Below, piece by piece: positions 23,625-34,986 of a stretch of DNA of 64,000 nt. Source of the stretch: Shinisaurus crocodilurus (taxonomy: Eukaryota; Chordata; Lepidosauria; Squamata; Shinisauridae); assembly GCA_021292165.1 (NCBI GenBank), contig CM037876.1, forward strand, positions 120,523,393 through 120,587,392, read 5' to 3'. The position numbers and the translations under genes were made by a program. Position 1 is the stretch's first letter. Every line of letters starts with the position of its first letter. The notes under the pieces were generated by a model. It had not been told where the DNA came from, made no database searches, and saw only the letters and a program-made list of their open reading frames with translations.

Positions 23625-23990
23625 AAGAGCATAAGGAGGGCCTTGCTGGATCAGACCCATCTGGTCCCATCTAGTCCAGCATCCTATCCTGCAGAAGCCA
23701 GGCAGATGCTGCCCGAAAGCAGGGCATGAAGGCAACAAACCTCCTCCTGTTTTGTGTCCCTAGCGTGCAGTACTGAGAGATACCCTGACCCTGAACATGG
23801 AGGGTCCTGTTTGTTTCTCATAGCTGATGGCCATTGATAGACTTAGACGCTATCCATTTGTCTATTTCCCTTTTAAAGCTGTCTAAGCCAGTGGCCATCA
23901 CAGTGAGTAATACTCTGTGTGAAAAAGTCTTGTGATAGAGCCTTAGGGAACATTTTGAGGATCAGAGTCCAAAGAACATAATCATCTTTC
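23625..23990 (-). mobile_element. CR1-superfamily LINE 3' fragment (L3-like)
   Basis: On the minus strand it reads like the C-terminus of a CR1-type ORF2 (VMATGLDSFKR-like text) and closes with GGTCTGATCCAGCAAGGCCC. It is clearly different from the CR1 at 36013-38150. Confidence 0.6.
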
Positions 23991-24057
23991 ATTGCCAAAT
24001 TCTCCTTTGAAGGCGCAAGAGTAGATGTCTTCGGTAAGCAGCTGTGTCCCTCCTATG

Positions 24058-24140
24058 AGTGTTTTATTTATTTATTTATTTATTTATTTATCGGGATTCA
24101 TACCTTCCCTTCAACAAACTCGCAGGGCAGCTTACAAAGA
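24058..24140 (-). mobile_element. L2-type LINE 3' tail adjoining an exon
   Basis: A TTTA repeat followed by AACTCGCAGGGCAGCTTACA, the reverse complement of an L2 3' end. It lies about 50 bp upstream of the next ABCA12 exon. Confidence 0.6.
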
Positions 24141-24192
24141 AAACCAACACTAGGGAGATAAAACTGAGAGTACTTCTCTTCCACTCTGCTAG

Positions 24193-24409
24193 ATGCCTAT
24201 TTAACAAAGTACATGGCAAGCCAGCACTCCAGCTGGAAGCCACCGATGAGGAGGAAGACAAGGATGTTCAAGCAGAAAGAGAGCGAGTCACATTGGGCCT
24301 AGCAGACTGTGACATGCTACAGCTCCAGAATCTCACCAAAGTCTACCATCTTCTCCACCGAAGGATTGTGGCAGTAAAAAATGTCAGCATTGGAATCCCA
24401 GCAGGGGAG
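24193..24409 (+). CDS. ABCA12: ABCA12 coding exon (linker and start of second nucleotide-binding domain)
   Basis: 217 nt after CTCTGCTAG. The first part is a charged linker (TDEEEDKDVQAERERV). The second is the start of NBD2: LQLQNLTKVYHLLHRRIVAV and NVSIGIPAGE, the A-loop region before Walker A. It ends in phase 0 at GTGAGC. Matches the ABCA12 order of linker, KxY motif and IPAGE. Confidence 0.95.
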
Positions 24410-25197
24410 GTGAGCCAGTAAAATGAAAACACTGCTATGATGCCTGGGATACTTTCACAGATAGGCTGGCTGGAGCCAACACTCCTGAGTATTTGGGGAG
24501 TAATTTCTTAAGAGGTGTCCACTACCCAGTTTTTTTCTGTCATAGCAGCTCACCCAGACTGCAGAAAGCAGAAATGAAATTGGGCTTTCCTCACACCAAA
24601 TGGCCATAACAGGCCTGTGGCTCACGCTGGCTCAGCTTGTCTGAGTGTGGAAAGCTAAGCAGGGTCAGGCCTGGTTGTTACTTGGATGGGAGACCCCTCC
24701 TCTAGTTTCCTGCATTGAGCAGGGGGTTGGACTCGATAGCCTTGTAGGCTCCTTCCAACTCTATGATCTATGAAATCTATGAAATAATGTTACACCAGAG
24801 CTCTAAGCTTAAAACCAACACTAATGTTCAGGTGTGGGGGGGGAGCACATAATATGCTCCCCCACATCAAAAACTTCCAGCAAGTTAGAAAAATGTCCCA
24901 AAAACTAGCATGTACAGAGAGGTACTCAGTAGGTTTTTAAAACTGAGGTTTTAGTACTGTTTTTTGAATATTAATGCGTACAAACCCCCATACGTCCTTT
25001 TGCTGAAGGCCATAAATCACTTCCAGATTTCAAGGTGGTTTTTTGTTTTTTTTTAATTTTCTCATTTGACTTTAATTGATGCAAATATGAAATCAGATTT
25101 TCCATTTCAAATCCATTTTAACTCTAGCTGTTTGGTTTTCTCAAAGAAATTGTGAATGCATTATAACTAAATGTCGGTCTTTCCCCTCACAATCTAG
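24410..25197 (+). other. ABCA12: ABCA12 intron
   Basis: Contains one 5S-headed SINE (24612-24785). The rest shows nothing I recognise. Confidence 0.7.
24612..24785 (+). mobile_element. 5S-rRNA-derived SINE with CR1-type tail
   Basis: Head GCTAAGCAGGGTCAGGCCTG, ACTTGGATGGGAGACC; tail GGACTCGATAGCCTTGTAGG; terminal repeats ATCTATGAAATCTATGAAAT. It is one of the most complete copies. Confidence 0.88.
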
Positions 25198-25307
25198 TGC
25201 TTCGGGTTGCTCGGCGTGAATGGAGCTGGGAAGACCACCATCTTCAAAATGCTGACAGGAGACATTGCGCCATTTGGTGGAAGGTTACTGGTGCGAGATG
25301 AAACTGG
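25198..25307 (+). CDS. ABCA12: ABCA12 coding exon (NBD2, Walker A)
   Basis: 110 nt. Begins [20 protein letters not shown], containing the Walker A P-loop GVNGAGKTT that binds the ATP phosphates. Then [17 protein letters not shown]. The acceptor is CAATCTAG and the donor GTATGG. Phase 0 in, two bases out. The catalytic Lys and Thr are present. Confidence 0.96.
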
Positions 25308-26686
25308 GTATGGAGGATTGATTTGTTTTCAGCAACACGTAAGACGAGCATGTTAGCTGAAGAAATGTGGTACTCGGTTGGATCAAAACACATTTAATTG
25401 TGAAACACAAGTCATAGAGCAAGTGCAAATGATATGATTTTCATTTACTTTGTTGTATCATTTATATCCCGTTATACTGTTCTCCCCCTTTTCTTAATGG
25501 GAGACTGAGGGAACGTTAAGCTTAGGCTACACACAGTGTTCTCCAACCTTGGGTCCCCAGATGTTTTTGGCCTACAACTCCCAGCACGCCCCAGCCAGCT
25601 GGCTGGGGCATGCTGGGAGTTGTAGGCCAAAAACATCTGGGGACCCAAGGTTGGAGAACACTGGGCTACAGTCGTATTCACATTTTCATGGGGGTAATGC
25701 CCATTGAGCTGACTTGGATTTGCCTCCAAAGAAACATGCACACATTCAGTCTGTAGGTTTGTGTCAAGTCATTTGTAGAGGATAGCAGATTCAACCTATG
25801 TGTCTTGTCTGCTGCCCTAATCAATAGCCAGACATTCTTACTCCTTGAACACTTAGATGCTTACTTAACAGTATCTCGTAATAATTGCAATGGATCTTAT
25901 TGCCATGTGAACATGTATGGGATTGCAGGTCTGGTCCATGAAGCTCAGCATATCCACAAAACAGAAGCAGTGTAGGACCCTATAGAATTTGCCATCGAAA
26001 AGTGCCAAGGACACTGCCATCGAAAAGTGCTTGATAGTGACCAGAGAGAGAAAGATATAGTGGAGTCCACACTGAGCTTCTAAACCACTTGATATCCAAC
26101 CAAGAACTAAGAATGCTCTACAACAAACACTGGATTTAGCCCCCAATTTTTGAACCCAGACATTTGATAGAAGGGTCGGGATGTCTCTACTTCTGACTCA
26201 GGTCATATACTTCCTCAGCACCAAGAAACTTAAGCTCCAAGTCGAGAAAACTTATTCAGCCTAAATGACAGAGGCTTCATTATAGTGAGTGTCGCCAGCC
26301 AACAAAAAAAACTTGCTTGAGCATCTTCAGGCCTGACCAAACAGCCCTCAAGAAGAGGGCTTGAGCCTGTTTGCCACCACCATTGTCAATCAGAACACCA
26401 CAGTGCATGACCTATACACTTCATTTTTCCAGCGTAGAACTCGTGCTTTACACAGTGGGTTGTCTGAATGTGGGCTTCTGTGCAGATGCAGCCTCTCAAG
26501 TGAGTAGTATGGGGTAGTGAGAAAGCTGAGGCAGTGAGTGTGATTTCTCCACCACCACCCACACACCATGCATGCATTTCTACACTCTTTGTCTGCACAG
26601 AGTTTTGTTTGCTTTCAGTTAAACTTAATCTTTAAGAACAGAAACCTTTCAGAACATAAAAAACGTATTTTAATTTTAAAATTCAG
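25308..26686 (+). other. ABCA12: ABCA12 intron
   Basis: Contains one palindromic hAT MITE (25534-25663). The remainder (25740-26686) has no repeat I can name. Confidence 0.7.
25534..25663. mobile_element. Palindromic hAT MITE, young subfamily
   Basis: Almost perfect hairpin with CAGCCAGCTGGCTG at the centre. The flanks GGCTACAC and GGCTACAG show a duplication that is imperfect at the edge. Confidence 0.88.
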
Positions 26687-26831
26687 ATCTTTGAATGATG
26701 TTGATGATGTACACTGGTCACTATTTGGGTACTGCCCTCAAGAAGATGCCCTAGATGACTTGCTGACGGTGGAAGAACACATGTATTACTACGCTCGATT
26801 ACATGGCATCCCAGAGAAACATATTAAAGGG
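26687..26831 (+). CDS. ABCA12: ABCA12 coding exon (NBD2, Q-loop)
   Basis: 145 nt after AAAATTCAG. Encodes [40 protein letters not shown] and IPEKHIKG. The [10 protein letters not shown] segment is the Q-loop, which couples ATP binding to the membrane domain. It ends in phase 0 with the donor GTAAGT. Confidence 0.95.
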
Positions 26832-29087
26832 GTAAGTAAGCTTAGGGTGCATCCAAATGTACATCTATGTAGGAGTGTACTGTGGAAGGGCACTCATTCT
26901 GCTTTGGTCAGATGTAGGAAAAGCATATAAACGTAAGGATTTAAAAGGACTAAAGTATTTTGATATCACTATAACTACAATGATGTATTTATAATAAACA
27001 ACACTATGGTCTGTATAAATCTCTAAGGGAACGATCCTGTGGCCCCTAGACATTGTCCGAGGGACCATAGGATAGTTCAGATTCCCAGCTCTGGGGCTGG
27101 AGACTGTGCTGCACCCTCTGAACTGGGAATCGTAGCTCCAGTCCCCCTCCCCCACCTCACAGCCGGCGCAGAAAGAACCACACTGCCTGATCTCTGAGGT
27201 TGGGAAAGCGACCTCGGAGAGGGGCTAAAGGGGTGTTTCAGGGGGAGGGGGAGGGGAGGGGAGGGGAGTGGCCAGGATATGAGGTATCCTGAGGCTGCTC
27301 CAGCCTTCTCCCTCCCCCTGCCCCCAAGACGCTGTCACTAGTCAAAACGGCCATCTAGCGAAAATGTGGAGTGGGAGGAGCGGGGAGGCGGAGATTGCTT
27401 CTGCGCTCCTCCCATTCTGCATCTTGATAGGATTGCACCCTAAATAAATAAATAAAGTCCACAATTTGTCTTAAAATTCTATTCAAGAGCTGGAGTTTTA
27501 AAAGGAATACTTTCCTGAACATTCCACTAACCTACAAATAATAAATTATAGTCTTACAAATCACAATGAAGCCACCCAAACTGACTTACTGTGAAGATTA
27601 TGAAATGAAATTCAAATTGCTGGATTTGTTTTGACCTCAATATTTTTCGGTGGCTTACATACAGTGAATAGTGATCTGGCTCTTCCAGAGTTCAGTCAAA
27701 GACATCAGGCTTGCAATCATCCACAGCGGTTCTCTTCAAGAGGAAAAAATAAAATCCTACTTTTCAGTTGCCCTGCATAACAGTAATGTCTAGCAGTGGT
27801 CTCTAAACACACCTGCATAATCTTGCTCACCATTGAGATTAGAAAAGAGTGTTCTAAAAGGCAAATGTGATGTCTTGAACGGCAGATCTTCTACTCACTG
27901 AATTCTTAATAATCTGGATTAATAAATCCGCATATAGTTAAGTGCAAGATACAGATAATGGGTAAATACAAATTTGAAGATACAAATAAGAATAGCACCG
28001 ATTGTACATTGAATATTTGATGCTACATTTGGATTTAAAGATGAAGGCTTTGCACTCACTCCTGGAATAGCTATCTGGTTTGGGCTAAACTGGAATACCT
28101 GGTCTTATATGTGGCCACATCAACTTTGGAGGTACTCAGTTCCAGCTATACAGCTGTCAACTATCCAGTCTTCTTCCCCGGACTGAGATTAGAGAAAACC
28201 TGTTAATTATGTTTGCGGCAGAAGTGGCTATACATGGTGCTGCCTGGCTGGGAACTGGGGAGGTCACTAGCCAAGTTCCTTCTTCGTCCCAGAAGCAATT
28301 TTCAAAATTGAAAAACATGCACACTCTCATATCACAAAATGATTCTGCTTCTAAAAAAGAAAAGGGGAGGAGGGGATGAATATGTATTTGCTTGAATAAA
28401 TGTACATACAGCACTTTAGAAATAGAAAAGGGAAAGCTTGCCTGAACCATGGGGTCAAAAGGCCAACTACCAAATCAGCAGCTGGCCAGTATGTCTGACA
28501 AATGGGCTGCCAATATTTGGCGGGGGTTTGGGAGCCCAGCTCAAGCTGCAACAGAGAAACCCCCACAAGAACACCGCCTACAAAACATCAGAGTTTAGCA
28601 CGAGGGGCTTGTGAACACTGACCCCTTCTGTCTGCTTGTCTTCTCTGCTAACTCCAAGTTGGTGGAGAAGCTAAGCAAAGGCATACACTGGTTTTGTTTA
28701 GCACAAGGTGGCTATAAATATGCCACCAGTTTTGTAGTTCAAGACTTACTGCTTAATTTGGCAAGACAGGATAAGCAAAAATAAGAGGGTTGTTATTTCC
28801 GTTCGCTATAAATTTAGCAAAGTTTGATTTAAATGTATGCAAGTTTAAAATTGCTGATTAGCTAGCGTTCAGTCTGAGCTAAAAAAAAAAAAAAAGGCAG
28901 ACAGCTGAGAGGCAAAAGAATGAAGGTCTTAAAACTGGCAAAGGAACTCATTTACCTAAATGTCAGGTGCCAATAGTTACGTTGTCATGTCCTCATCACT
29001 GGAACTCACTGGTACACACACACAATGACAACATGGCAGTACCCAATTTTATTTTATTTTTGTTTAAAACAGTTATTGCTTCCACAG
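26832..29087 (+). other. ABCA12: ABCA12 intron
   Basis: Holds a GC-rich MITE (27026-27447) and otherwise no recognisable element. A poly-A run lies at about 28880-28894. Confidence 0.7.
27026..27447. repeat. GC-rich MITE (AGGGnnCAATCCTnT ends)
   Basis: Left end AGGGAACGATCCTGTGGCCC; right end ATAGGATTGCACCCTAAAT; imperfect inverted ends. The interior has a (GGGGA)n run, CCATCTAGCGAAAATG and a GC-rich body. It is shared with 40094-40705 and, in part, with 5855-6067. Confidence 0.6.
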
Positions 29088-29222
29088 ATTGTGCTTCAGC
29101 TTCTTTATCGACTTAACCTGATGCCCTACAAACATAGAATCACCTCGATGTGTAGCTATGGCACGAACAGAAAGTTATCAACTGCTCTGGCCCTTCTTGG
29201 GAAACCATCAATTTTACTGCTG
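29088..29222 (+). CDS. ABCA12: ABCA12 coding exon (NBD2, signature motif)
   Basis: 135 nt, 45 codons. Encodes LQLLYRLNLMPYKHRITSMC, then SYGTNRKLSTALALLGKPSI and LLL. The SYGTxRKLS segment replaces the canonical LSGGQ signature, a known feature of ABCA12 NBD2. The final LLL is the first half of Walker B, split from the catalytic DE by the intron. GTAAGA donor, phase 0. Confidence 0.95.
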
Positions 29223-29832
29223 GTAAGAAATTACAGCTTTATTGTGGTGGGGGGTGAGACTTGTGATTATTCTGCATCATCTTTGAAGCCCTGCAGTGAC
29301 AATAGCAGCAGTAGCAACAACAAGGGAGACGGGATATTTTGTTAAAGCCAGAGGGTGTGCTCAGCATGCTTAGTCACAAGATTTATGTTCTGAACAGAAA
29401 AGAACAGTGGGAAGGGCGTATTTGAGGTAGACCAAAAATGATCCCCACTCAAGAAAGTTAGAAGTATTCTATATTCACTTACTTTAAATTTATTTTCTGC
29501 GTAAGAAAGGAATCCATATTCTTTCTCTCTGTTCAGTGTGAAACACTCCTCACTTTGCTGAGTGGGGAGAAGTTCCTGGGGCAGGCTAGGATTTCATTTC
29601 CTTTGGATGAGTGATCACAGGAAACATATATCATCTTTGCAACATTTCCTTCATTCAGAAATATAGAGGCAGACCATAATGGAACCAAATAAGACTCTTA
29701 TATGCAAACAGCACAGCCACTAATCCTGGATCAGATTTCACAAATAGAGCAACCACCAAGATTGTTTCACCTCATACCCTCCAACATTTCACAGATGAAA
29801 ATAGGGACACACACGTGAATTTGTAAGAGGTA

Positions 29833-30082
29833 CAGTAATACCTTGGATTGCAAGTAACTTGGTTTGAGAGCGTTTTGCAAGACAAGCAAATTTTTCAATA
29901 TTTATTTAATTTTTTTTTACTTGATATACAAGCGACGTCTTGCAATACAAGTACTGTAGTATGGCTTAAATTAAACATCTCTGTACAAATTTTTTTGGGG
30001 GAATTTTGTTTTGATATAAGAGTGTTTTGGATTACAAGCACATTTCCGGAACGAATTATGCTCTCAATCCAAGGCATGACTG
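29833..30082 (+). mobile_element. Tigger-like MITE, copy 2
   Basis: The same inverted ends and interior as the copy at 8056-8308, flanked by TA. Both copies share internal landmarks such as CGAATTATGCTCTCAATCC. Confidence 0.85.
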
Positions 30083-30290
30083 TATGGTTAAGCAACATGA
30101 AGGTGTGATCAAGAGGGCGTGCGTGGCCAGGGAACATGAGGGCATGGCCAAGGGTATAGCCAAGGAATCAAAGGACATGGTCAGGTACATAGTCTCCAAT
30201 TGCCAGGAAAATGCTGGGACCATCACAAAAACCCTTAAGCCATCACAGCTTCTCACTTTGTCATGCAGAGTCCTGAATTCCCAGCTACTT

Positions 30291-30393
30291 TAAGCTGCTC
30301 TTAAAAGGGCCATGGGCAAAATTGCAGCTAAGCTTCCAGTTTTAGCTTAACTGCAATTTTTCCCACGGCCCCTTTAAGAGTAGCTCTGCTTAG
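30291..30393. repeat. Hairpin repeat
   Basis: AGCTGCTCTTAAAAGGGCCA with GGCAAAATTGCAGCTAAG on the left pairs with CTTAACTGCAATTTTTCCC and CGGCCCCTTTAAGAGTAGCT on the right. The arms are about 45 bp with a short loop. Unknown family. Confidence 0.6.
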
Positions 30394-31369
30394 GCTTGAA
30401 CAGCCGCAGGGTTGCCACAGACGCTGCTAAACTGGGAGGGCCAGGTGAGGATGTGTGTGAGAAACAAGAGCATGCACACGCATGCTCTACCTGCTGCCTC
30501 TGCTGCATGTTGCTGTGGGGAAGGGATTAGCTGGGTGAAAAGAAAAGGAGGTTGAGGCTGCACCCGCTGACCTGGACCGACTATGTCACCTTCAACCAAC
30601 TCTCTCTCATTTAAACTGCAAACTGGCTCCAAACTATTCTCTGCCCCTCCCTCTAACTCTGAGTGGTGTCAGCATCTGAAGTTTGGATTACAGACCATCA
30701 GAAATCACCCCGCCCCACCGCACCCCAATTAAGAACCATTAAGGCTCTTCTGTTAAATCCTGGATTATGCATTGAGCAGCATATGTCAGCCAGCCCATCT
30801 TCACCCATCCTAATAGCAAACTCAGCTAGTGAGTGCTGATGGGATTATAGCCAAAACAGGCCCACTGAGAAACAAGAGGAATGTATCAGTAGACTCAGGG
30901 TACCCCAAGGTTTGCAGAAGCACAAAATGTTTTTTAGGGGACAACACCCCCCTCCCCGCAAAAACACAGCTCAGTGATGAGTAGCCACAAACATGGAGAG
31001 TGGGAGTGGGAGTGAGATTGGAATGGAATGAATGGAATGGAGTATCCGGGAAGAGGGCATGGCTGGTTAGCACCCTGGAGAGGAACACTCAACACTGCAA
31101 CCGTTTTGTTGCTGGCCGGACTTGTCCTTGACTACTAGCAACCATTAGCCTAAAAAAGGATTGTCTCTCCCACTATCTGTAGCAATATTGAGGTCTTTCT
31201 TACTCAGCACGCAAGGTATTCAGAGCTGGAACAGAGAGACACATATCTGAAAATAACAGCATATTTTTCTTTTAACATTTGCACATTATATTTTCATCTA
31301 ACTTTATGTAAGTTATATTGGGCTCTCCCTCCCCCCCCCTCCCAGTATACATCCTGTGTATCTCTAAAC

Positions 31370-31466
31370 CAGTGTTCTCCAACCTTGGGTCCCCAGATGT
31401 TTTTGGCCTACAACTCCCAGCATGCCCCAGCCAGCTATGCTGGGGACCCAAGGTCAGAGAACACTG
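31370..31466. mobile_element. Palindromic hAT MITE, internally shortened
   Basis: 97 bp with an intact left arm and a right arm reduced to GGGGACCCAAGG...AGAGAACACTG. Exact 8-bp duplication CTCTAAAC. Confidence 0.88.
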
Positions 31467-32203
31467 CTCTAAACAAAGACAAGAACAGGGATAGCTTAAC
31501 CTCTGTATTTTGGTTATCAGGACAAACCAGTGCCATTAACAATATGATTTTACTTGTTTTACTTGCATTTGCATCTGTATGGCTCAGCGTAGGTATGTTT
31601 AAGATCAGGGTATATCTAAAACTATAGTGCATTATAGAGCGGATTCCCCAGGCTCAGTGTCCAGCAATATTAGTGCTTCAATTCTAATTTCCCCATAGAT
31701 ACATTGTTGCTTCCCTTTGCCCCATCTTTCTTCTTCTGCAGTCCTCTCAGTACTGCATCACTTTTCACTTAAGCCCTTTCAATTAGGTTCCCTCTTCTCC
31801 CCAGCTTGCATTTCCTGTGTTATTTTTCTTATCAACCCTTCTTACTATATTGCCTTTCTTATCATATTGCCTTTCCACCTCTTATCATATTGCCTTTCCA
31901 CCTTGTTTGGAAGGATGCATAATTATTCAGTAAATGCCTCTTCTTGTGTTTATATAAGCATATACTATAATCTGCTATACATTTTGTGCCATTTTATTTT
32001 GCAAACCATCCTTTTTAATAACATCCCCCTTTGAGCACCAAGCCTCTTACGAGATGCAAATATATTATATCCACAGGGGTAGGCAGCGGTAGAGCCCGCC
32101 AAGTGACCATTCTAGAAACTTCTGAAAGCCACAGTTACAATCAACATGCAGCATGTAATTGCCATGGCATTTGTGTGGAGACCACAAAGAGTAGGGGCTA
32201 GCC

Positions 32204-32309
32204 CAGTGTTCTCCAACCTTGGGTCCCCAGATGTTTTTGGCCTACAACTCCCAGCATTCCAGGAGTTGTAGGCCAAAAACATCTGGGGACCCAAGGTTGG
32301 AGAACACTG
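32204..32309. mobile_element. Palindromic hAT MITE, short hairpin
   Basis: 106 bp with arms of about 50 bp and almost no loop. The flanks GGCTAGCC and GGCTAGAA match at 6 of 8. Confidence 0.88.
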
Positions 32310-32911
32310 GGCTAGAAGGACACCAGTTGAATTCCCCCCTGACTTTGTTACTTGTTCATCACAACTATCAATGGATTGCTACCTTAACTAATTCTCTTCT
32401 CATATCAGCCAATTATGGAATGAAAAATTGGAAGTAACAAGCCTAGGATATACATACTGTCAATGAAGTCAGTGGTAAAAACTCACCCTCCATTTGTGTC
32501 TCCAGGAGGCAAGATGTCAATATGCTGCCTTCACTTTCTAGTCAGATCAGTACAAAAAGTTGTGTGCCTCACCCTCTGTTAATTGTCATTGCTAGTGAAT
32601 GTTAATAAAGCAGCTCTTGATTCTTTGCAAGCTTTTTGCTCCCTATGAACCTTCATTTGCAGGAATAAGCAGATTTCACCTATTCAGTTCTGTTAAGTTT
32701 TTGTGGTTACAGTTCCCCACCCCCCTGTTCTTCTCTGCATGCCTTCCAGTTTAATTTAGAGATATTTTAAAAAATTAATTTCAAAATTGGTGCATGTGCA
32801 GTTTGCCAGTTTTCAGTTTGTGCCTTTTCTTCTTCTTAAGGGTTGTTGATGTGCAGTAGACAGTGCACATGTAGTGCATTGATTAAATCACAACACAATA
32901 CAGATAGGAAT

Positions 32912-33385
32912 ATTGATATGCTTTGGGATTCCATTTTGTCCATTGTCCACAGTCAAGAAAAGCCCCACTGCACACATAAAGACCTGTATACTCCCAAAGG
33001 ATTGTGACCAGCTTTTAGAATCATAGAATCGTAGAGTTGGAAGGGGCCTATAAGGCCATCGAGTCCAACCCCCTGCTCAATGCAGGAACCCTAGTCAAAG
33101 CATCCCTGACAGCTGGCTGTCCAGCTGCATCTTGAATCCTCCAGTGTGGGAGAGCCCATGACCTCCCTAGGTCGTTGGTTCCATTGTTGCATTGCTCTAA
33201 CAGTCAGGAAGTTTTTCTGACCCCTTCCAACTCTTCGATTCTATTATTCTAAAAGCTGCTTCTCTGGTTACATAGCAATGGTCACAATCCTTTAGGAGCG
33301 TACACAGGTCTTTTTGTGTGCGGTGGTGCTTTTCTTGACTGTGAACAATGGACAAAATGGAATCCCAAAGCATATCAATATTTTT
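32912..33385. repeat. Fold-back (inverted duplication) around a CR1 3' end
   Basis: The left arm 32912-33060 (starting ATTGATATGCTTTGGGATTC) is repeated in reverse at about 33218-33385. Both arms contain the same host sequence plus the first bases of a minus-strand CR1 3' end (AGAATCATAGAATCGTAGAG left, a diverged copy right). The CR1 body (33060-33218) is the loop. The right arm has about 22 extra bases. Confidence 0.8.
33019..33218 (-). mobile_element. CR1 LINE 3' end
   Basis: The plus strand reads ATCGTAGAGTTGGAAGGGGC, GCCATCGAGTCCAACCCCC, then the complement of the ORF2 C-terminus, stopping abruptly at AGGAAGTTTTTCTGA where the inverted arm begins. Confidence 0.82.
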
Positions 33386-33929
33386 AGAGACCATCACCCA
33401 TGATAAAGTATCCTGGTGTTAATGGAAGAAATTTCCATAGTTGGAGAGGGGGCGGCGGGGGAAGAGATTTCCTCAGTAGGAGAGCAGCAAACTCAGTCTG
33501 GTTTCTGACTACCAAGCTGTGCTGTTTGTTTTGAATAACATGTTATCACGAAACAGCCAGCAATTCAAACAATTTTGCTGATGATGCCTGCTGTAGGACA
33601 ATAGCATATGGTAGCTCATCTGTGGTCTATTGTCTGTTAGTGAAATACTCAAAGCAGAGACCTTGATTTCATCAGTCAATGAAGCAGATATAGCACAGAG
33701 CACAGACATCATTGTGTTAGTATTCCTCACTTGAATATAATTGTTTTTATATAAAAACTGCTCTCCATAACTAGCTTCTAGTCCTACATATCTGCACTGG
33801 TATATCTGCCTTCAACATCACCATATCTCTCCAGTACTGTTTTATAACATTGTGCACCTATGCCCATTGCTAAGCACCTCTAGTGTACACATTTGCAATT
33901 GGCTTAAATTTTCCTATTAACAACCATCT

Positions 33930-34070
33930 TAGGTTGCAAACCTATGCATGTTTAGACGGGAGGAGGGGATCCTACAATTCCCAGCATGCCCAACCAGCAT
34001 GGCTGGCTGGAAGCATGCTGGGACTTGTAGGACTTTTTTTCTGTCTAAACATGCATAGGATTACACCCTT
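33930..34070. repeat. Palindromic MITE (GGTGCAATCCTATGC ends)
   Basis: Left arm CAAACCTATGCATGTTTAGA; right arm CTAAACATGCATAGGATTAC; CCAACCAGCATGGCTGGCTG at the centre. Same family as 9470-9609. Confidence 0.65.
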
Positions 34071-34345
34071 AGTCATCTTAGTATACGTACAGCACTTTAT
34101 GACAGTACAAGGTTAACTTCTGTTGAAAATTCTATGAGGTCTAGCATCTTGGATCGTAACATGCCTGTGCACCGCAATCTGAAGTTTACAGGAGAATTCA
34201 GAAAAGGAATAAATCATAAAGTTTCAGTTATGTTTCGAATGGAATTCATCTCATCTCTAATTAATCTTAGGTTCCAAGATAAGCTTTTGTAAGCAAACAA
34301 TTTCCATATATATATTTTGTACAGTGCCTAGCAGTTTTAGGTGCT

Positions 34346-34436
34346 TTATAGTGCAATCCTCTGCATGTTTATTCAGATGTAAGCCCTATGGAATTCAGTG
34401 GGGCCTATTCCCAAGTAAGTATAGATAGGATTTCAG
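34346..34436. repeat. Short palindromic DNA-element unit
   Basis: AGTGCAATCCTCTGCATG, then CAGATGTAAGCCCTATGG and GGCCTATTCCCAAGTAAG, of the same family as 16984-17150. Confidence 0.5.
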
Positions 34437-34474
34437 TTTTAATCTTGCTGCTGCTGTTCCTGCTCCTGCTAAAT

Positions 34475-34554
34475 CAGTGTTCTCCAACCTTGGGTCCCCA
34501 GATGCTTTTGGCCTACAACTCCCAGCATGCCCCAGCCAGCGTAGGAGAACACTG
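34475..34554. mobile_element. Palindromic hAT MITE, right arm mostly deleted
   Basis: Left arm complete; right arm reduced to GGAGAACACTG. Exact 8-bp duplication TGCTAAAT, so the loss of the arm preceded or accompanied insertion. Confidence 0.88.
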
Positions 34555-34986
34555 TGCTAAATAATACTAAGTTGATTATGACCTTCTTCTTCTTGGAACA
34601 ACTCTAAAATAAAGGCTGAAATAACTAATGTGAAGGCTAAGAGTCAGTGAATTCTAAAAAAAAAAAGAGATGAGAATGCAATCTCCTTTTCTTTACTCTT
34701 TGGGCAGTATCCAATAACTGCTGCCTCATTCATGCTCAACCTGTTGCACAAGCGAGACCCACCACTCGCACAACAGAATGCAGCAGTTCAAAAAGCAACC
34801 CTGGAAACAAGCAGAAAGTAATGCTTGTTTCTAGATTGGGAAAAGTCAGCAGAGCTTCCTTCTGCAAACTCCACTGACCTACCCTGTTTCAGAAACAAGC
34901 ATTCCCTGGAACCACTAGCTTCCTGTTGTGCTAGGAAAGGATTGGATACTGCCCTTTACATTTACTGTCAAATTCTTTTATTTTAG

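Larger units (their letters stand above)
19920..24192 (+). other. ABCA12: ABCA12 intron
   Basis: Contains a (GGT)n run (19948-19976), short palindromic repeats (20381-20600), an AT-rich region with (ATT)n, a 1.9-kb L2 element, a CR1-like 3' fragment and an L2 tail touching the next exon. 20800-21355 is unremarkable. Confidence 0.7.
29223..34986 (+). other. ABCA12: ABCA12 intron
   Basis: The largest intron of the window (5.8 kb). It splits Walker B and holds a Tigger-like MITE, a hairpin repeat, three palindromic hAT MITEs, a fold-back duplication around a CR1 end and another MITE. 30400-31365, 31470-32200 and 33390-33925 show no repeat I can name. Confidence 0.7.

Noticed and set aside
24640..24700. 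5S rRNA-like sequence
   Set aside because: Only the internal promoter part is present, the 5' third of 5S rRNA is missing, and a CR1 tail follows. It is a SINE, as are the four other copies.
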